Shown piece after piece: positions 16,270 through 25,025 of a DNA stretch of 31,224 nt (the stretch's first letter is position 1; the number at the start of each line of letters is the position of its first letter). Origin of the DNA: IMCC26207 sp037141255 (GTDB lineage Bacteria > Actinomycetota > Acidimicrobiia > Acidimicrobiales > Microtrichaceae); the NCBI GenBank assembly GCA_037141255.1, contig JBAXCX010000018.1, positions 1 through 31,224 of the forward strand, written 5' to 3'. The notes under the pieces are model-generated. The model had not been told where the DNA came from. It saw only the letters and a list, made by a program, of their open reading frames with translations, and did not search any database. Both the position numbers and the translations under genes were made by a program.

Positions 16270-17793
16270 GTGCATTCGGCTACAAACAGCAGTGCTCACC
16301 CGCCCTTAGAAGTAGCTCTGCCAGCAAGGGGCAAGGATCAGGCCGAATCGTTGCGATTTCGGGAGCCGTGGGCAGCCCTTGTCGTGGGTGCGATCGCAAC
16401 TGCGCTGCGAGCCATCTGGGTGGTGCTCGCTGCACGCACGCCTGTTGGATTATCTGACCCCAACCTCTACCTGCGAGCGGCAGCTTCTCTTGCACACGGG
16501 ACGGGTTACACCTCTCTATTGGGCCAACCCACGGCCTATTACCCGCCGGGTTATCCGGTCTTTGTGGCATGTGTTCAGCGGCTAGCGGAACTGCTCGGCC
16601 AAGGAAGCCATCTCATATTGATTCTGGGACTCGCTCAGGCGGTGCTTGGTGGCGTTGCTGCTGCAGCACTGGTGATTGCCGGAAACCGTGTGCGACCGGG
16701 CCTACGCCTTGGGGTCATTGCTGGACTCCTGTTCGCGCTGTGGCCCAACCTGATCATCCACTCGGGACTCGTACTGTCGGAGTCGCTCTTTCTCTGCTGC
16801 TTTTGTGTGCTGCTGGCTGCTTTGTTCATCTGGACATCTAGAGCTCAACCTGTGTCGGGTGGCGGCGGGGATCAACTGGACTTTGAACTGTCCACTGAGG
16901 GAACGGGGGCAGATCAGCAGTCCTCCGCTCACCGGCACTCGCTGCTCGTCGCCACGGTGATCTTGGCAACTGCTGCTTGCACGCTGGTTCGACCACAATC
17001 AGCGGTTTTGGTTGTGCCTGCCGCTGGCATTGCTTGGTGGATGACTGCGTTGGGATGGCGGGTTGCTCTTCGCGGAATGGGCCTGCTCATTCTCGGCTTG
17101 ATGGTGGCCGTTGTGCCTTGGACGCTGCGCAACGCACTCGTTCTGAAAGAGTTTGTCCCGATGTCGACCAATACCGGTGACAACTTCTGCATTGGGTTTC
17201 ATGATGCTGCAAGTGGTGGGTTCAGTATTACCGCCGACTGTGCAACCAAGGGGAACTACACCGATGGTCCTCGGGTGGAAGTAGCTCGTGACCATGAACT
17301 GCAGTCTCGGACGCTTCATTGGGTTGCTGATCACCCGGGTTCGATTCCTGTATTGAGTGTCAAGAAGCTGCAAATCACCTTGGGCCATGACGCCGATGCT
17401 GTATTCGCGTGGGAGTCCTTCGGGGCAGATCCACACCTTTCTGACGGCGCGCGATCTGCTCTGTATTGGATCTGCAACCTGTACTACTGGGTGGTTGGGG
17501 TCGTTAGCTTGTTTGGTGCCGTGATGGTGGTTCGGCGGTGGTGGGCCAATCGTCACGAACCCTCGGAGTCGGCCCAGGTAGGCAATGGGCTGATTGCGCT
17601 GATGACGTGTGTATTCGGGGTGCTTTTGCCGGTCATGTTTTTTGGTGATGAGCGCTTCAAGATTCCTTTCCTGCCATGTGTTGCGTTGCTCGCAGCCGTG
17701 GTGGTGCGCGCAGCGCTGCCCGCTCGGCTGCCGTCGAACAGTGAGCCTGAACCCCAGCAGAGGTATGAAAGCCCAGCGAGTGAGCCCGCATGA
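16270..17793 (+). CDS. GT39/ArnT-like GT-C membrane glycosyltransferase
   Basis: A 507-residue polytopic protein. After a polar N-terminus and a first membrane helix (about 35-54) comes the external loop GLSDPNLYLRAAASLAHGTGY (Asp63) and TAYYPPGYPVFVA (89-100), the pattern of ArnT/PMT-type enzymes that take sugar from polyprenyl phosphate. About ten more hydrophobic helices follow, including the LRNALVL/TNTGDNFCIGFH region, where an extracytoplasmic loop with two cysteines begins. The C-terminus is a polar tail rich in Pro and Glu. The GTG start at 16270 has no ribosome-binding site and appears leaderless; the TTG at 16351 in the same frame would still keep the first helix. It overlaps the following gene by ATGA. 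Donor and acceptor are unknown. Confidence 0.8.
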   Translation: MHSATNSSAHPPLEVALPARGKDQAESLRFREPWAALVVGAIATALRAIWVVLAARTPVGLSDPNLYLRAAASLAHGTGYTSLLGQPTAYYPPGYPVFVACVQRLAELLGQGSHLILILGLAQAVLGGVAAAALVIAGNRVRPGLRLGVIAGLLFALWPNLIIHSGLVLSESLFLCCFCVLLAALFIWTSRAQPVSGGGGDQLDFELSTEGTGADQQSSAHRHSLLVATVILATAACTLVRPQSAVLVVPAAGIAWWMTALGWRVALRGMGLLILGLMVAVVPWTLRNALVLKEFVPMSTNTGDNFCIGFHDAASGGFSITADCATKGNYTDGPRVEVARDHELQSRTLHWVADHPGSIPVLSVKKLQITLGHDADAVFAWESFGADPHLSDGARSALYWICNLYYWVVGVVSLFGAVMVVRRWWANRHEPSESAQVGNGLIALMTCVFGVLLPVMFFGDERFKIPFLPCVALLAAVVVRAALPARLPSNSEPEPQQRYESPASEPA

Positions 17794-20066
17794 GATCGCG
17801 TCCTAGCAGCAGTGCAGATGGCAAGGGTGCGCAGGTGCCAAACCCGCAAGGCCAGCCCGTTGACCAACCCGTTGACAACCCAGGTGACCAAGCCGGCGAC
17901 CAAGCCGGCGAACAAGCAGGTGGGCCAAGGAAACTGCTGATCCTTCGGCGAAGATTTCTCCTGACAGCAGCGCTCGGAGCCGGGTTGGCTATCGTCATTT
18001 TTCTGGGAGTGATGCAGGCGAGTCGACAGAGTTTCTTTAGCGAGGATCTGCTTGGGAATTTCTACGACGGCCAAGCTCAGGCGCTGCTTGCGGGGCACAT
18101 GAATGTTGACCCAAATGTGCCTGGATTTGAGGGCTTCAGGATTGGTGAAGAGACCCACATCTATCAGGGCATCGTTCCCGCTGTTGTGCGAATGCCGGTA
18201 CTGGCCCTGACCAGCCGATTCGAGGGTCGACTCACGGGCTTGTCGATGCTATTGGCCTACTGCGCAGCTCTTGGATTTTTGATTTTCGCAGCATGGAGAA
18301 TCCGTTGCATCATGCGCGGTTCCGCAGCGATGGGGCGAGCCGAGATGGTCTGTACCGCAACCGTTGCCTTTGGCATAGCGGGGAGTTCGCTGCTGTTCTT
18401 AAGTTCAACGACTTGGGTCTATCACGAGGCGCTGCTCTGGGGGGCAGCGCTTTGTATCGGGTCGTTCACCTCGCTCATCTACTGGATGGCACCTTGTGGG
18501 TTAGCCCGCCCAACGGCAAGATTTTTTGCCCTGTTCGCGGCAGTGCTCTTGGGTGGCTTGGCGGTCAACACCAGACTGTCCATTGGCCTTGGTCCACTAG
18601 TGGGCCTTGGCCTTGCAGCGGGCTGCCTTGTTGTCGATATGCTGTCTCGTTCTCGCGTCAAGAGCAGCGCCACTGAGTCATCGAAGACACGACTGCCCCT
18701 GATTCAGCGGATTTCGGGTTGGGATTCGCAGCAGTCCACGAGTCGACCGTTGGCATCGCTGCTGTTCATTCTGGTTGGAGTTGCCGCTGCAGTTGTGGTG
18801 TATGCCGGGGTGAATAATGCAAGATTCCATTCCTGGTTCGGCGTGCCACTCGACCGACAGGTCCTCGTTGCCCAAGACCCCGCTCGGGTCGCAGCGCTTC
18901 AAGCAAACGGCAACTCGTTATTCGGTGTGAAGTACGCCCCCTCGGTGCTGCTGCAAACGCTTCGGCCAGATGCACTCGCACTGCGTTCAGAGTTCCCATT
19001 CATTGGGTTCCCGAGCCAAAAACCAGCAGTTCTCGGTGATGCGCTCTTTGCTGAGCGCGACTGGTCTTCGAGCCTTCCGGCGAGTGAACCGCTCCTGTTC
19101 TTTGGAAGCCTGATTGGCCTGACCGCGCTCTTCGTTCCCAAGAAGTGGAAATCCTCTTCCCAAGTGATGAGTTTGAGGATTCCGGTGCTTGGAGCAGCAG
19201 CAGGTGGGTCACTGTTCTTAGCATTCGGATATATCTCGCAGCGCTACCTTACCGATCTCTTTCCCTTTTTAGCCCTGTCTGCAGTGATCGGCCTGCAGGC
19301 TCTGGCAGCATTGCTGCTCACCCCAGCGAGCTGCGACCGAACGAAGAAGCAAGTACGCCAGAGCAGAATTTTTGCCGGGATTGCAGTCTTTGCGATTCTG
19401 GTGGGATCGTTCTGGAGTGTTTGGGTCAATTCCTCGCTCGCACTGCAGTACGGGTTGGAAATCTCACCGAGTGCTCGGGAGGCGCAGCGGTCAAGTTGGC
19501 TCGACCTTCAAAAGAGTCTGGGTGGGCATGCCAGTCTGGCCCATCTACCGAGCGGGGCCGCCCTGCCAACCCCAGGACCCAGAGGACAAGTCTTGATCTT
19601 CGGGAACTGCGAGGCGATGTATCGCAGCAGCGGTTCAATCTGGTATCTCCTCGAGGCCGGAAGGGCCGCGGGTGGAGTACAGGTTCGTCTCACCAAAACC
19701 GCCGCGATTGAGGATCTGATCACGTTGGTTCAGGCTGCTTCGCCGCAGGGCAGGGCAAGCCTGGTGCTACGCCAGGTAGGTCAGGATCAAGCTGAGCTAC
19801 TCATCGAGAGCAGCTCTCCCGCAGGGCTCGTACAATCCACGCCGAGCAAGATCTTTGCGTTGCCGCTTGGCCATCAGGTGAGCCTGAACGTGGTCATGAC
19901 ATCAAGGACGAATACGGTCCTCGTGACCGAGCAGCACACTGGCCGCGAGCTTCTCCGAGAGCAGGTGGAGGTGAGCGGTTTGTTACTTGCTCCTGTTGCT
20001 CATCAGGGTCTGCAGGTGAAGGTTTCGGACCTTCCCACAAAGGTCTGCCGAGACATTTCCCGTTAG
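17790..20066 (+). CDS. Polytopic membrane protein, GT-C glycosyltransferase-like
   Basis: A 758-residue protein not assignable to a named family. The N-terminus has low-complexity tetrapeptide repeats (residues 22-45), then Lys/Arg residues and a membrane helix (about 56-75). The first external loop contains SEDLLGNFYDGQAQALLAGH (Asp86, Asp93), followed by GEETHIYQGIVPAVVRMP; an acidic residue in loop one and this Gly-Pro-x-x-x-R-x-P pattern are usual in GT-C enzymes. Around ten further helices run to about residue 560. A roughly 190-residue soluble C-terminal domain follows, with alternating beta-like sequence, VLIFGNCEAMYRSSGS and paired cysteines. The ATG overlaps the upstream stop (ATGA), so the two GT-C-type proteins are made together. 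Role in transfer or polymerisation is inferred from fold and context. Confidence 0.7.
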   Translation: MRSRPSSSADGKGAQVPNPQGQPVDQPVDNPGDQAGDQAGEQAGGPRKLLILRRRFLLTAALGAGLAIVIFLGVMQASRQSFFSEDLLGNFYDGQAQALLAGHMNVDPNVPGFEGFRIGEETHIYQGIVPAVVRMPVLALTSRFEGRLTGLSMLLAYCAALGFLIFAAWRIRCIMRGSAAMGRAEMVCTATVAFGIAGSSLLFLSSTTWVYHEALLWGAALCIGSFTSLIYWMAPCGLARPTARFFALFAAVLLGGLAVNTRLSIGLGPLVGLGLAAGCLVVDMLSRSRVKSSATESSKTRLPLIQRISGWDSQQSTSRPLASLLFILVGVAAAVVVYAGVNNARFHSWFGVPLDRQVLVAQDPARVAALQANGNSLFGVKYAPSVLLQTLRPDALALRSEFPFIGFPSQKPAVLGDALFAERDWSSSLPASEPLLFFGSLIGLTALFVPKKWKSSSQVMSLRIPVLGAAAGGSLFLAFGYISQRYLTDLFPFLALSAVIGLQALAALLLTPASCDRTKKQVRQSRIFAGIAVFAILVGSFWSVWVNSSLALQYGLEISPSAREAQRSSWLDLQKSLGGHASLAHLPSGAALPTPGPRGQVLIFGNCEAMYRSSGSIWYLLEAGRAAGGVQVRLTKTAAIEDLITLVQAASPQGRASLVLRQVGQDQAELLIESSSPAGLVQSTPSKIFALPLGHQVSLNVVMTSRTNTVLVTEQHTGRELLREQVEVSGLLLAPVAHQGLQVKVSDLPTKVCRDISR
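17853..17924 (+). repeat. Six 12-base tandem repeats coding tetrapeptides
   Basis: Six consecutive 12-base units encode QPVD, QPVD, NPGD, QAGD, QAGE and QAGG in the cytoplasmic N-terminus of the GT-C-like protein. Neighbouring units are nearly identical (for example 17889-17900 and 17901-17912), a sign of recent slippage or duplication. Confidence 0.85.
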
Positions 20067-20124
20067 TTCTGCCCACAGGTATCGGTAGTTGCACTGACGC
20101 CTAGATTTTTCAGGTTGGCCAATG
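20067..20124. other. Short convergent gap
   Basis: 58 bases between two converging genes. I found no strong hairpin with a T tract; a short run of T occurs at about 20106-20110 without a stem in front of it. Confidence 0.4.
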
Positions 20125-21387
20125 TCACGGGAGACGCGGAGCAGACTCAGCAGGCGGATGAGCAACACTTGATGGCCCAGAGCCTCCACGGAGTCTCGCC
20201 CCCCAGCGAATAGCTGGCTTTTCAACCACGTACCAGCTGATAGTTGCGCTGAGCATGGTCAAGGCCAAGGTGAACAACAACATTTGTAGGAAGTTTGCGT
20301 TGAGTCCTTGCTGATCAGTGAGACGCAGGTAAATGTCCTGCCACGCCTCATGCCAAATGTAGATGCCATACGAGACCAAGCCCAGCCAGATTGCTACCGG
20401 GTTTGCAGCAGTAGCGGTTACTAGGCCGCGATTCGATCGAGCAAGGACAGCAGGAATAACGAGCAGCGTTGCGAAGAGCAGGTAGAGCACTCGCACGAGA
20501 TAGGCCTGAGCCGGAGTGAAGATGGGGAACATGGGCAAGTCGAGCTGTGTCGAGACAAACCAGAATACGCCAAGCGCACAGAGCCAGAAACCCAGCGCAG
20601 CGGGAGTCTGACGGAGCCAAGCCGGTAAGCGAGTCTTGTTATGCGACACCCATGCACTCGCGACGGCTAGCAACATTCCCGGAACAAAGTCTCCGATGCG
20701 AAAGGGAAGCCAGGTTCCGAGTTGGGCAAAGGTGGACTCGGCAACCCCGATCTTGATGAGGCCAAGGTTTGCTGCGGCTGAAGCGACAAAGATGACAATG
20801 AGTGCGCCCACTTCAACGCGAAGTTGCTTTGAGGCGCTGCGCCGTCTGCGAGAAAGCAACCAAGCCCAACACGGCACGAACACATAAAACGCAACCTCGG
20901 TAGCAAGTGACCATGCCTGTTGAATCGGCCCGCCAACGAGCTGCGAAGAGTCATAAATCTGCAACAACAGGTAGTGGGTAACGATGCTATGAGGCTCGAC
21001 AAAACCGGGAGCTTTCAGAACAAACCCGACCACCGTGAGAGCCACCCAATAGGCAGGAAGAATCCGAAGGACTCTGCGACGTGCGTAGGCGCCAACATCG
21101 CCAGTAGATTCTCCGGCAAATCGCGCTGCCACAAACGGCCGGTACAACAAGAAACCCGAGAGGACAAAGAAAACCGAAACTCCTACGTCCATTCGCGCTA
21201 AATACGGGCCAAGAACTGCTGAGCGGTTGCTGAAACCGCTGAGCAGACTGACGTGGGTAATTAACACGCCGAGAGCCGCTAGGGCGCGGCACCCATCGAG
21301 TGCCGGAAAGCGAATCTTCTGCCCCAATACGGAGTCAGAAGCAGAGGATGAAGCCTCATTGATTGCCGCTGATCCCGGTCTGTTCAT
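20125..21387 (-). CDS. Membrane acyltransferase, acyltransferase-3 (OafA/YrhL) family
   Basis: A 420-residue polytopic protein that would transfer acyl groups to extracytoplasmic sugars. It begins MNRPGSAAINE and soon reaches FPALDGCRALAALGVLITHVSLL, with the family's conserved His, followed by VGVSVFFVLSGFLLYRPFV and YARRRVLRILPAYWVAL, the classic opening of acyltransferase-3 proteins. About ten helices follow, ending with a short polar tail after TISWYVVEKPAIRW. There is no SGNH domain, unlike the second acyltransferase at the right edge. The frame is open to 21492, but those extra residues overlap the divergent gene. ATG 21387 has TACGAT ending 7 bases upstream and no ribosome-binding site, so a leaderless start is favoured. 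Confidence 0.85.
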   Translation of the reverse strand: MNRPGSAAINEASSSASDSVLGQKIRFPALDGCRALAALGVLITHVSLLSGFSNRSAVLGPYLARMDVGVSVFFVLSGFLLYRPFVAARFAGESTGDVGAYARRRVLRILPAYWVALTVVGFVLKAPGFVEPHSIVTHYLLLQIYDSSQLVGGPIQQAWSLATEVAFYVFVPCWAWLLSRRRRSASKQLRVEVGALIVIFVASAAANLGLIKIGVAESTFAQLGTWLPFRIGDFVPGMLLAVASAWVSHNKTRLPAWLRQTPAALGFWLCALGVFWFVSTQLDLPMFPIFTPAQAYLVRVLYLLFATLLVIPAVLARSNRGLVTATAANPVAIWLGLVSYGIYIWHEAWQDIYLRLTDQQGLNANFLQMLLFTLALTMLSATISWYVVEKPAIRWGARLRGGSGPSSVAHPPAESAPRLP

Positions 21388-21439
21388 GTGAGGGATCGTA
21401 GACGGGTTATAAACTCCACGGCTTGACCTCGGAGGCACT
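21388..21439. promoter_or_regulatory. Divergent promoter region
   Basis: On the minus strand TACGAT (21400-21395) stands 7 bases before the acyltransferase ATG (leaderless type). On the plus strand TATAAA (21408-21413) could be the -10 for the fusion gene, with GGAGG (21431-21435) as ribosome-binding site 4 bases before GTG 21440. No clear -35 boxes. Confidence 0.4.
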
Positions 21440-22912
21440 GTGATAACCAAGAAAATCGGGATTCTGGTGGTTGCGTACAACGCCGCTACCACGCTTGCCG
21501 CAGTGCTCGACCGAATCCCCGAGGATTTCCGAGACTCAATAACGGCAGTAATCCTCGGTGATGACCACAGCCAGGACCAAACGCACCTTGTAGCAGTTGG
21601 TTATCAGCAGCTCGATCCCAGCCTGCCACTGCAGATCACGCGTCACGAGAAGAACCTTGGGTACGGAGGTAACCAAAAGTGGGGTTATCGAACCGCCATT
21701 GACCAAAGCCTCGACATCATCGTGTTATTGCACGGAGATGGGCAGTATGCGCCAGAACTCCTTCCGCAGATGGTTGCCCCGCTACTGAATGACGAGGCTG
21801 ATGCTGTATTTGGTTCTCGCATGATGGTCGAGGGTGGCGCTCGACGCGGCGGTATGCCGATGTACAAGTTTGTGGGGAATCGGATCCTCACCACGGTAGA
21901 GAACGCAGTTGCGGGCGTGGACTTGACCGAGTGGCATTCCGGGTACCGCGCCTATTCCGTGGCGGCGCTCGCTGGGCTTCCATTTGAACGCAACAGTGAC
22001 GGCTTCGACTTTGATACACAGATCATTTTGCAGCTCATCGAGTCAGGCCAACGGATTGCCGAGATTCCGATTCCGACTTATTACGGAGAAGAGATCTCGC
22101 ACGTGAATGGGCTGAAATATGCCAAGGACATCACCTCGGAAGTCGTTCGGTACCGAGCTCACAAGATGGGGTTTGGAACAGGGGAGTTGGCATTCTCGAG
22201 CTCTGCCTACGAGCAGAAGCAAGGAGATGACTCCTCTCACTACATTCTGAAGAACTGGCTCGCTCGCCGGTCGGCAGCGCAAGTGCTTGACCTCGGTTGC
22301 TCTGATGGGAAGTTTGCAGAGGGCTTGCAGGCTCAGGGCCATCACGTGACTGGCGTTGACTTGCAAGCGCACGAGGGAGTCAAGGAGCGGGTCGAATGTT
22401 TCGTGCAGGCAGACCTTGATCATGGCCTTCCTGGTGAGCTCGAAGGCCCCTACGATGTAGTCCTCGCAGCAGATGTTTTGGAACACGTGCGCCGGCCTGA
22501 TTTGTTATTGCAGCAGATTCAGCTGGTGCTGGCCCCTGGAGGCTCCGTCATCGTGAGCGTGCCAAACTTTGGTCACTGGTACCCTCGCATGCGCGTGGCG
22601 CTTGGCCATTTCGATTATGACCGGCGTGGCATCCTTGACGCTGACCACGTCAGGTTTTTTACCAAGAAGAGCTTTGAACGGCTGGCGCAAGCGGCCGGGT
22701 TTGTGATCGTGCGTCGTGACGCTACGGGATTGCCCATCGAGGTTGCTGAGCGAGGCGGTCACGGCCAAGACGTGACGGCCACAGGACTCTCTCGAGCGCT
22801 GACTCGGATAGATCGAGCAGCTGTTTCAGCGCGGCCACAACTCTTTGGTTATCAGTTCCTGTTTGAGTTGCGGTCCGACCCCGCCTATGAAGTGCCGAGA
22901 AACAGCGAGTGA
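21440..22912 (+). CDS. Fusion: family-2 glycosyltransferase (DPM1-like) + SAM methyltransferase
   Basis: A 490-residue two-domain protein. Residues 5-235 are a polyprenyl-phosphate-type GT2: ILVVAYNAATTL, LGDDHSQDQT (39-48), KNLGYGGNQKWGYR, the metal-site variant LLHGDGQYAPE (96-106), FGSRMMVEGG and EWHSGYRAYS. Residues 275-430 are a class I methyltransferase: VLDLGCSDGKFA (282-293), TGVDLQAHEG, VLAADVLEHVRRPD and LAPGGSVIVSVPNFGHW. No transmembrane helices are seen, so both activities should be cytoplasmic. Fusion suggests sugar transfer and methylation act in sequence on one lipid-linked or nucleotide-linked product, but substrates are unknown. GTG 21440 has a good GGAGG. The stop overlaps the next start (GTGA). 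Confidence 0.88.
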   Translation: MITKKIGILVVAYNAATTLAAVLDRIPEDFRDSITAVILGDDHSQDQTHLVAVGYQQLDPSLPLQITRHEKNLGYGGNQKWGYRTAIDQSLDIIVLLHGDGQYAPELLPQMVAPLLNDEADAVFGSRMMVEGGARRGGMPMYKFVGNRILTTVENAVAGVDLTEWHSGYRAYSVAALAGLPFERNSDGFDFDTQIILQLIESGQRIAEIPIPTYYGEEISHVNGLKYAKDITSEVVRYRAHKMGFGTGELAFSSSAYEQKQGDDSSHYILKNWLARRSAAQVLDLGCSDGKFAEGLQAQGHHVTGVDLQAHEGVKERVECFVQADLDHGLPGELEGPYDVVLAADVLEHVRRPDLLLQQIQLVLAPGGSVIVSVPNFGHWYPRMRVALGHFDYDRRGILDADHVRFFTKKSFERLAQAAGFVIVRRDATGLPIEVAERGGHGQDVTATGLSRALTRIDRAAVSARPQLFGYQFLFELRSDPAYEVPRNSE

Positions 22913-24294
22913 CAGCAGCAGTCGAGTCCGAGGTGCAACAAGCTGAGGCTGAAGCAGTCTCCGAGAAGCGTTTTCTTGCCTACCTCTCTCCTCTTTTGCT
23001 GCTCGCTCTGGTCATTCGAGTTGCGTTTGTTTTGATTCGGCAAGCCTCGGTTCAGCTCGTGACCGGTGATGCCTACTGGTATCACTTTCAGGCAAAGCTG
23101 GTTGCTGATGGGCGCGGCTTTTTAAACCCCTTTGACTTCTACAAAGAGGGGATTGTGAGCCAGGGTGCGGATCATCCTCCCGGGTTTGTGCTGGTCCTGA
23201 CCATTCTTGATTGGTTGGGTATCAGCAGCGCCCAAGGACAACGACTTGCCATGTGTTTGCTCGGCACGGTCACGGTGGCAGTTATTGCCTATCTGGGGCG
23301 TCGCCTTGGTGGGGTTCGTGTGGGGCTGATCGCAGCATTCATCGCTGCGGTGTATCCGAATATGTGGATCAACGACGGCATGCTGATGGTGGAGACCGTG
23401 TTTATTCTGGCTACGGCAGTCGCACTCCTCGCTTGTTACCGCTATTTCAGTCGGCCGAACCGGGCAGATGTAGTTCTGCTCAGTGTTGCTCTCACGGTTG
23501 CAGCAATGACTCGACCCGAGGCGATTCTGCTTTTCTTGCTGCTTGCGGTACCTATCGTGTTGGCGCGCAGGCAGATCTCGTGGAAGGAGCGTGTTGTGCA
23601 ACTCGCTATAGCGGCCTGCATTCCGATTCTTGCCTTTACCCCATGGGTTCTGTACAACCAGAGCAGATTTGAGGACCCAGTCTTCATCAGTACTGGTGCC
23701 GGGCAAACGCTCGCTGCGGGGAATTGTGAGTTGACGTTCAGCGGAGATCATCTTGGTTTCTACGATACGAAGTGCCTGCTGACACCCCAGATTATTGAGC
23801 CCACCACTCCTGATCGCTCGCTTCGTGACAGCGAGTATCGCAAGATCGCCAAGTCGTATATTGCGGCCCACACTTCTGAGCTACCCAAGGTGATGGCTGC
23901 ACGGGTGGGTCGGGTCTGGCATGTGTTTCGGGTTGATCAGAGCATTGGCCTTGATGGATTTATCGAGGGTCGGGCTGGTGGGGCTCCGGGCGGCGGCTTC
24001 TTCATTGTTCGCGAGGCGCTGTGGTCCTACTTTGTTCTCATGCCGCTGGCGTTGTTCGGCCTTGTTCTGCTTCGCCGTAAACGCGAGAAGATCTACCCAC
24101 TCCTGATGCAGCCGGCACTCGTCACCGTGGTGGCCGCCATGACCTTTGGTATCACCCGGTATCGTGCCGGTGCTGAGGTGACGATTGTGGTGTGCGCAGC
24201 GGTCACGATCAGCATGGTGGTCAGCAAGTTATTTCCGCCGATAATCGTGAATGCCGAACCCCTAACGAGTGAAGAACCCGAGGCCAAGCCATGA
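22909..24294 (+). CDS. GT39/ArnT-like GT-C membrane glycosyltransferase
   Basis: A 461-residue polytopic protein. A polar, Glu-rich N-terminus leads to helix one (about 24-43). The first external loop carries LVTGDAYWYHFQAKLVADGRGF (Asp54) and ADHPPGFVLVLTIL (87-100), the acidic-residue and HPPG patterns of the ArnT/PMT-like superfamily. Helices continue to about residue 260; an extracytoplasmic segment with two Cys (GNCELTFSG and TKCLL) and the last helices follow. It resembles the 16270 gene in design (loop Cys, similar length), so the two are probably distant paralogues using lipid-linked sugars. GTG 22909 overlaps the fusion gene's stop; its own end overlaps the next start (ATGA), placing it in the middle of a tight three-gene unit. 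Confidence 0.82.
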   Translation: MTAAVESEVQQAEAEAVSEKRFLAYLSPLLLLALVIRVAFVLIRQASVQLVTGDAYWYHFQAKLVADGRGFLNPFDFYKEGIVSQGADHPPGFVLVLTILDWLGISSAQGQRLAMCLLGTVTVAVIAYLGRRLGGVRVGLIAAFIAAVYPNMWINDGMLMVETVFILATAVALLACYRYFSRPNRADVVLLSVALTVAAMTRPEAILLFLLLAVPIVLARRQISWKERVVQLAIAACIPILAFTPWVLYNQSRFEDPVFISTGAGQTLAAGNCELTFSGDHLGFYDTKCLLTPQIIEPTTPDRSLRDSEYRKIAKSYIAAHTSELPKVMAARVGRVWHVFRVDQSIGLDGFIEGRAGGAPGGGFFIVREALWSYFVLMPLALFGLVLLRRKREKIYPLLMQPALVTVVAAMTFGITRYRAGAEVTIVVCAAVTISMVVSKLFPPIIVNAEPLTSEEPEAKP

Positions 24295-25025
24295 CACCGT
24301 CCGATTTCACTCAACAAGACATGGTGCACCGCTTACCCGCTGCACAAGTGGTGAATCGATCTGATTTTTTGGTTGAGGCCGCCCGGGGCAAGCGGGTTAC
24401 GCACGTAGGTTTTGTAGACAGCGGATGCTGGGCGTATCACGCCACATTCGATAGCTGGCTCCATGAGCATTTGAATCAATCGGCTTCATCTTTGATTGGT
24501 TTGGATCTAGACGAGGCTGGAGTCGAGCGAGCACAGGAAATGGGCTTTGAGGCTTATGCCGTTGATTGCTCTGACGACGCCGCTGTAGCGGCACTCGGCC
24601 TTCAGCCAGCGGAGTTGATCATTGCCGGTGAGATTATCGAACACCTCGATGACAGCGGTTCATTTCTGGAAGGGCTGCACTCCTTGACCGACCCAGGCGG
24701 CAAACTCGTGGTGACCACCCCGAACGCAAGCGGACTCCTCAATGCGGGAGCGGCTGCGCTGGCTGGGTATGAGGTGAATCATCCGGATCATGTCACGTTG
24801 TATTCCTGCTACACGCTCACCAATTTGCTGCGTCGCCACGGCTGGGAGACCGAGCAGGTGGCCACCTATGTGCCTGTGCTGAAGGAATTCGAAGCACTGA
24901 AAGGCAAAGTGAAACTGTTGGGACTTGGTGCAAAATTCGTGCTTGGGACTGAACGGCTCTTGGGCAAGATCGGCCGACCCTATGCGGCTGATGGGCTCAT
25001 CGTGGTGGCGCGCTCAAGTCGCTGA
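24291..25025 (+). CDS. Class I SAM-dependent methyltransferase
   Basis: A 244-residue cytoplasmic protein. The SAM-binding region is slightly divergent: VTHVGFVDSGCW replaces the usual E/DxGxGxG motif I, then LIGLDLDEAGVERAQEMGF supplies the strand-2 acid, and ELIIAGEIIEHLDDSGSFLEGLHSLTDPGGKLVVTTPNASG is a good match to the post-motif III region of Methyltransf_11/23 proteins. The fold is clear although the glycine-rich loop is weak, so activity is likely but not certain. The ATG overlaps the upstream GT-C gene (ATGA). The last 12 bases overlap the end of the convergent DUF2304 gene. The likely target is the sugar moved by its operon partners. Confidence 0.8.
   Translation: MTPSDFTQQDMVHRLPAAQVVNRSDFLVEAARGKRVTHVGFVDSGCWAYHATFDSWLHEHLNQSASSLIGLDLDEAGVERAQEMGFEAYAVDCSDDAAVAALGLQPAELIIAGEIIEHLDDSGSFLEGLHSLTDPGGKLVVTTPNASGLLNAGAAALAGYEVNHPDHVTLYSCYTLTNLLRRHGWETEQVATYVPVLKEFEALKGKVKLLGLGAKFVLGTERLLGKIGRPYAADGLIVVARSSR

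Noticed and set aside
21388..21492. N-terminal extension of the acyltransferase to 21492
   Set aside because: It would overlap the divergent fusion gene, and the added residues do not belong to the family; ATG 21387 has a leaderless signal.
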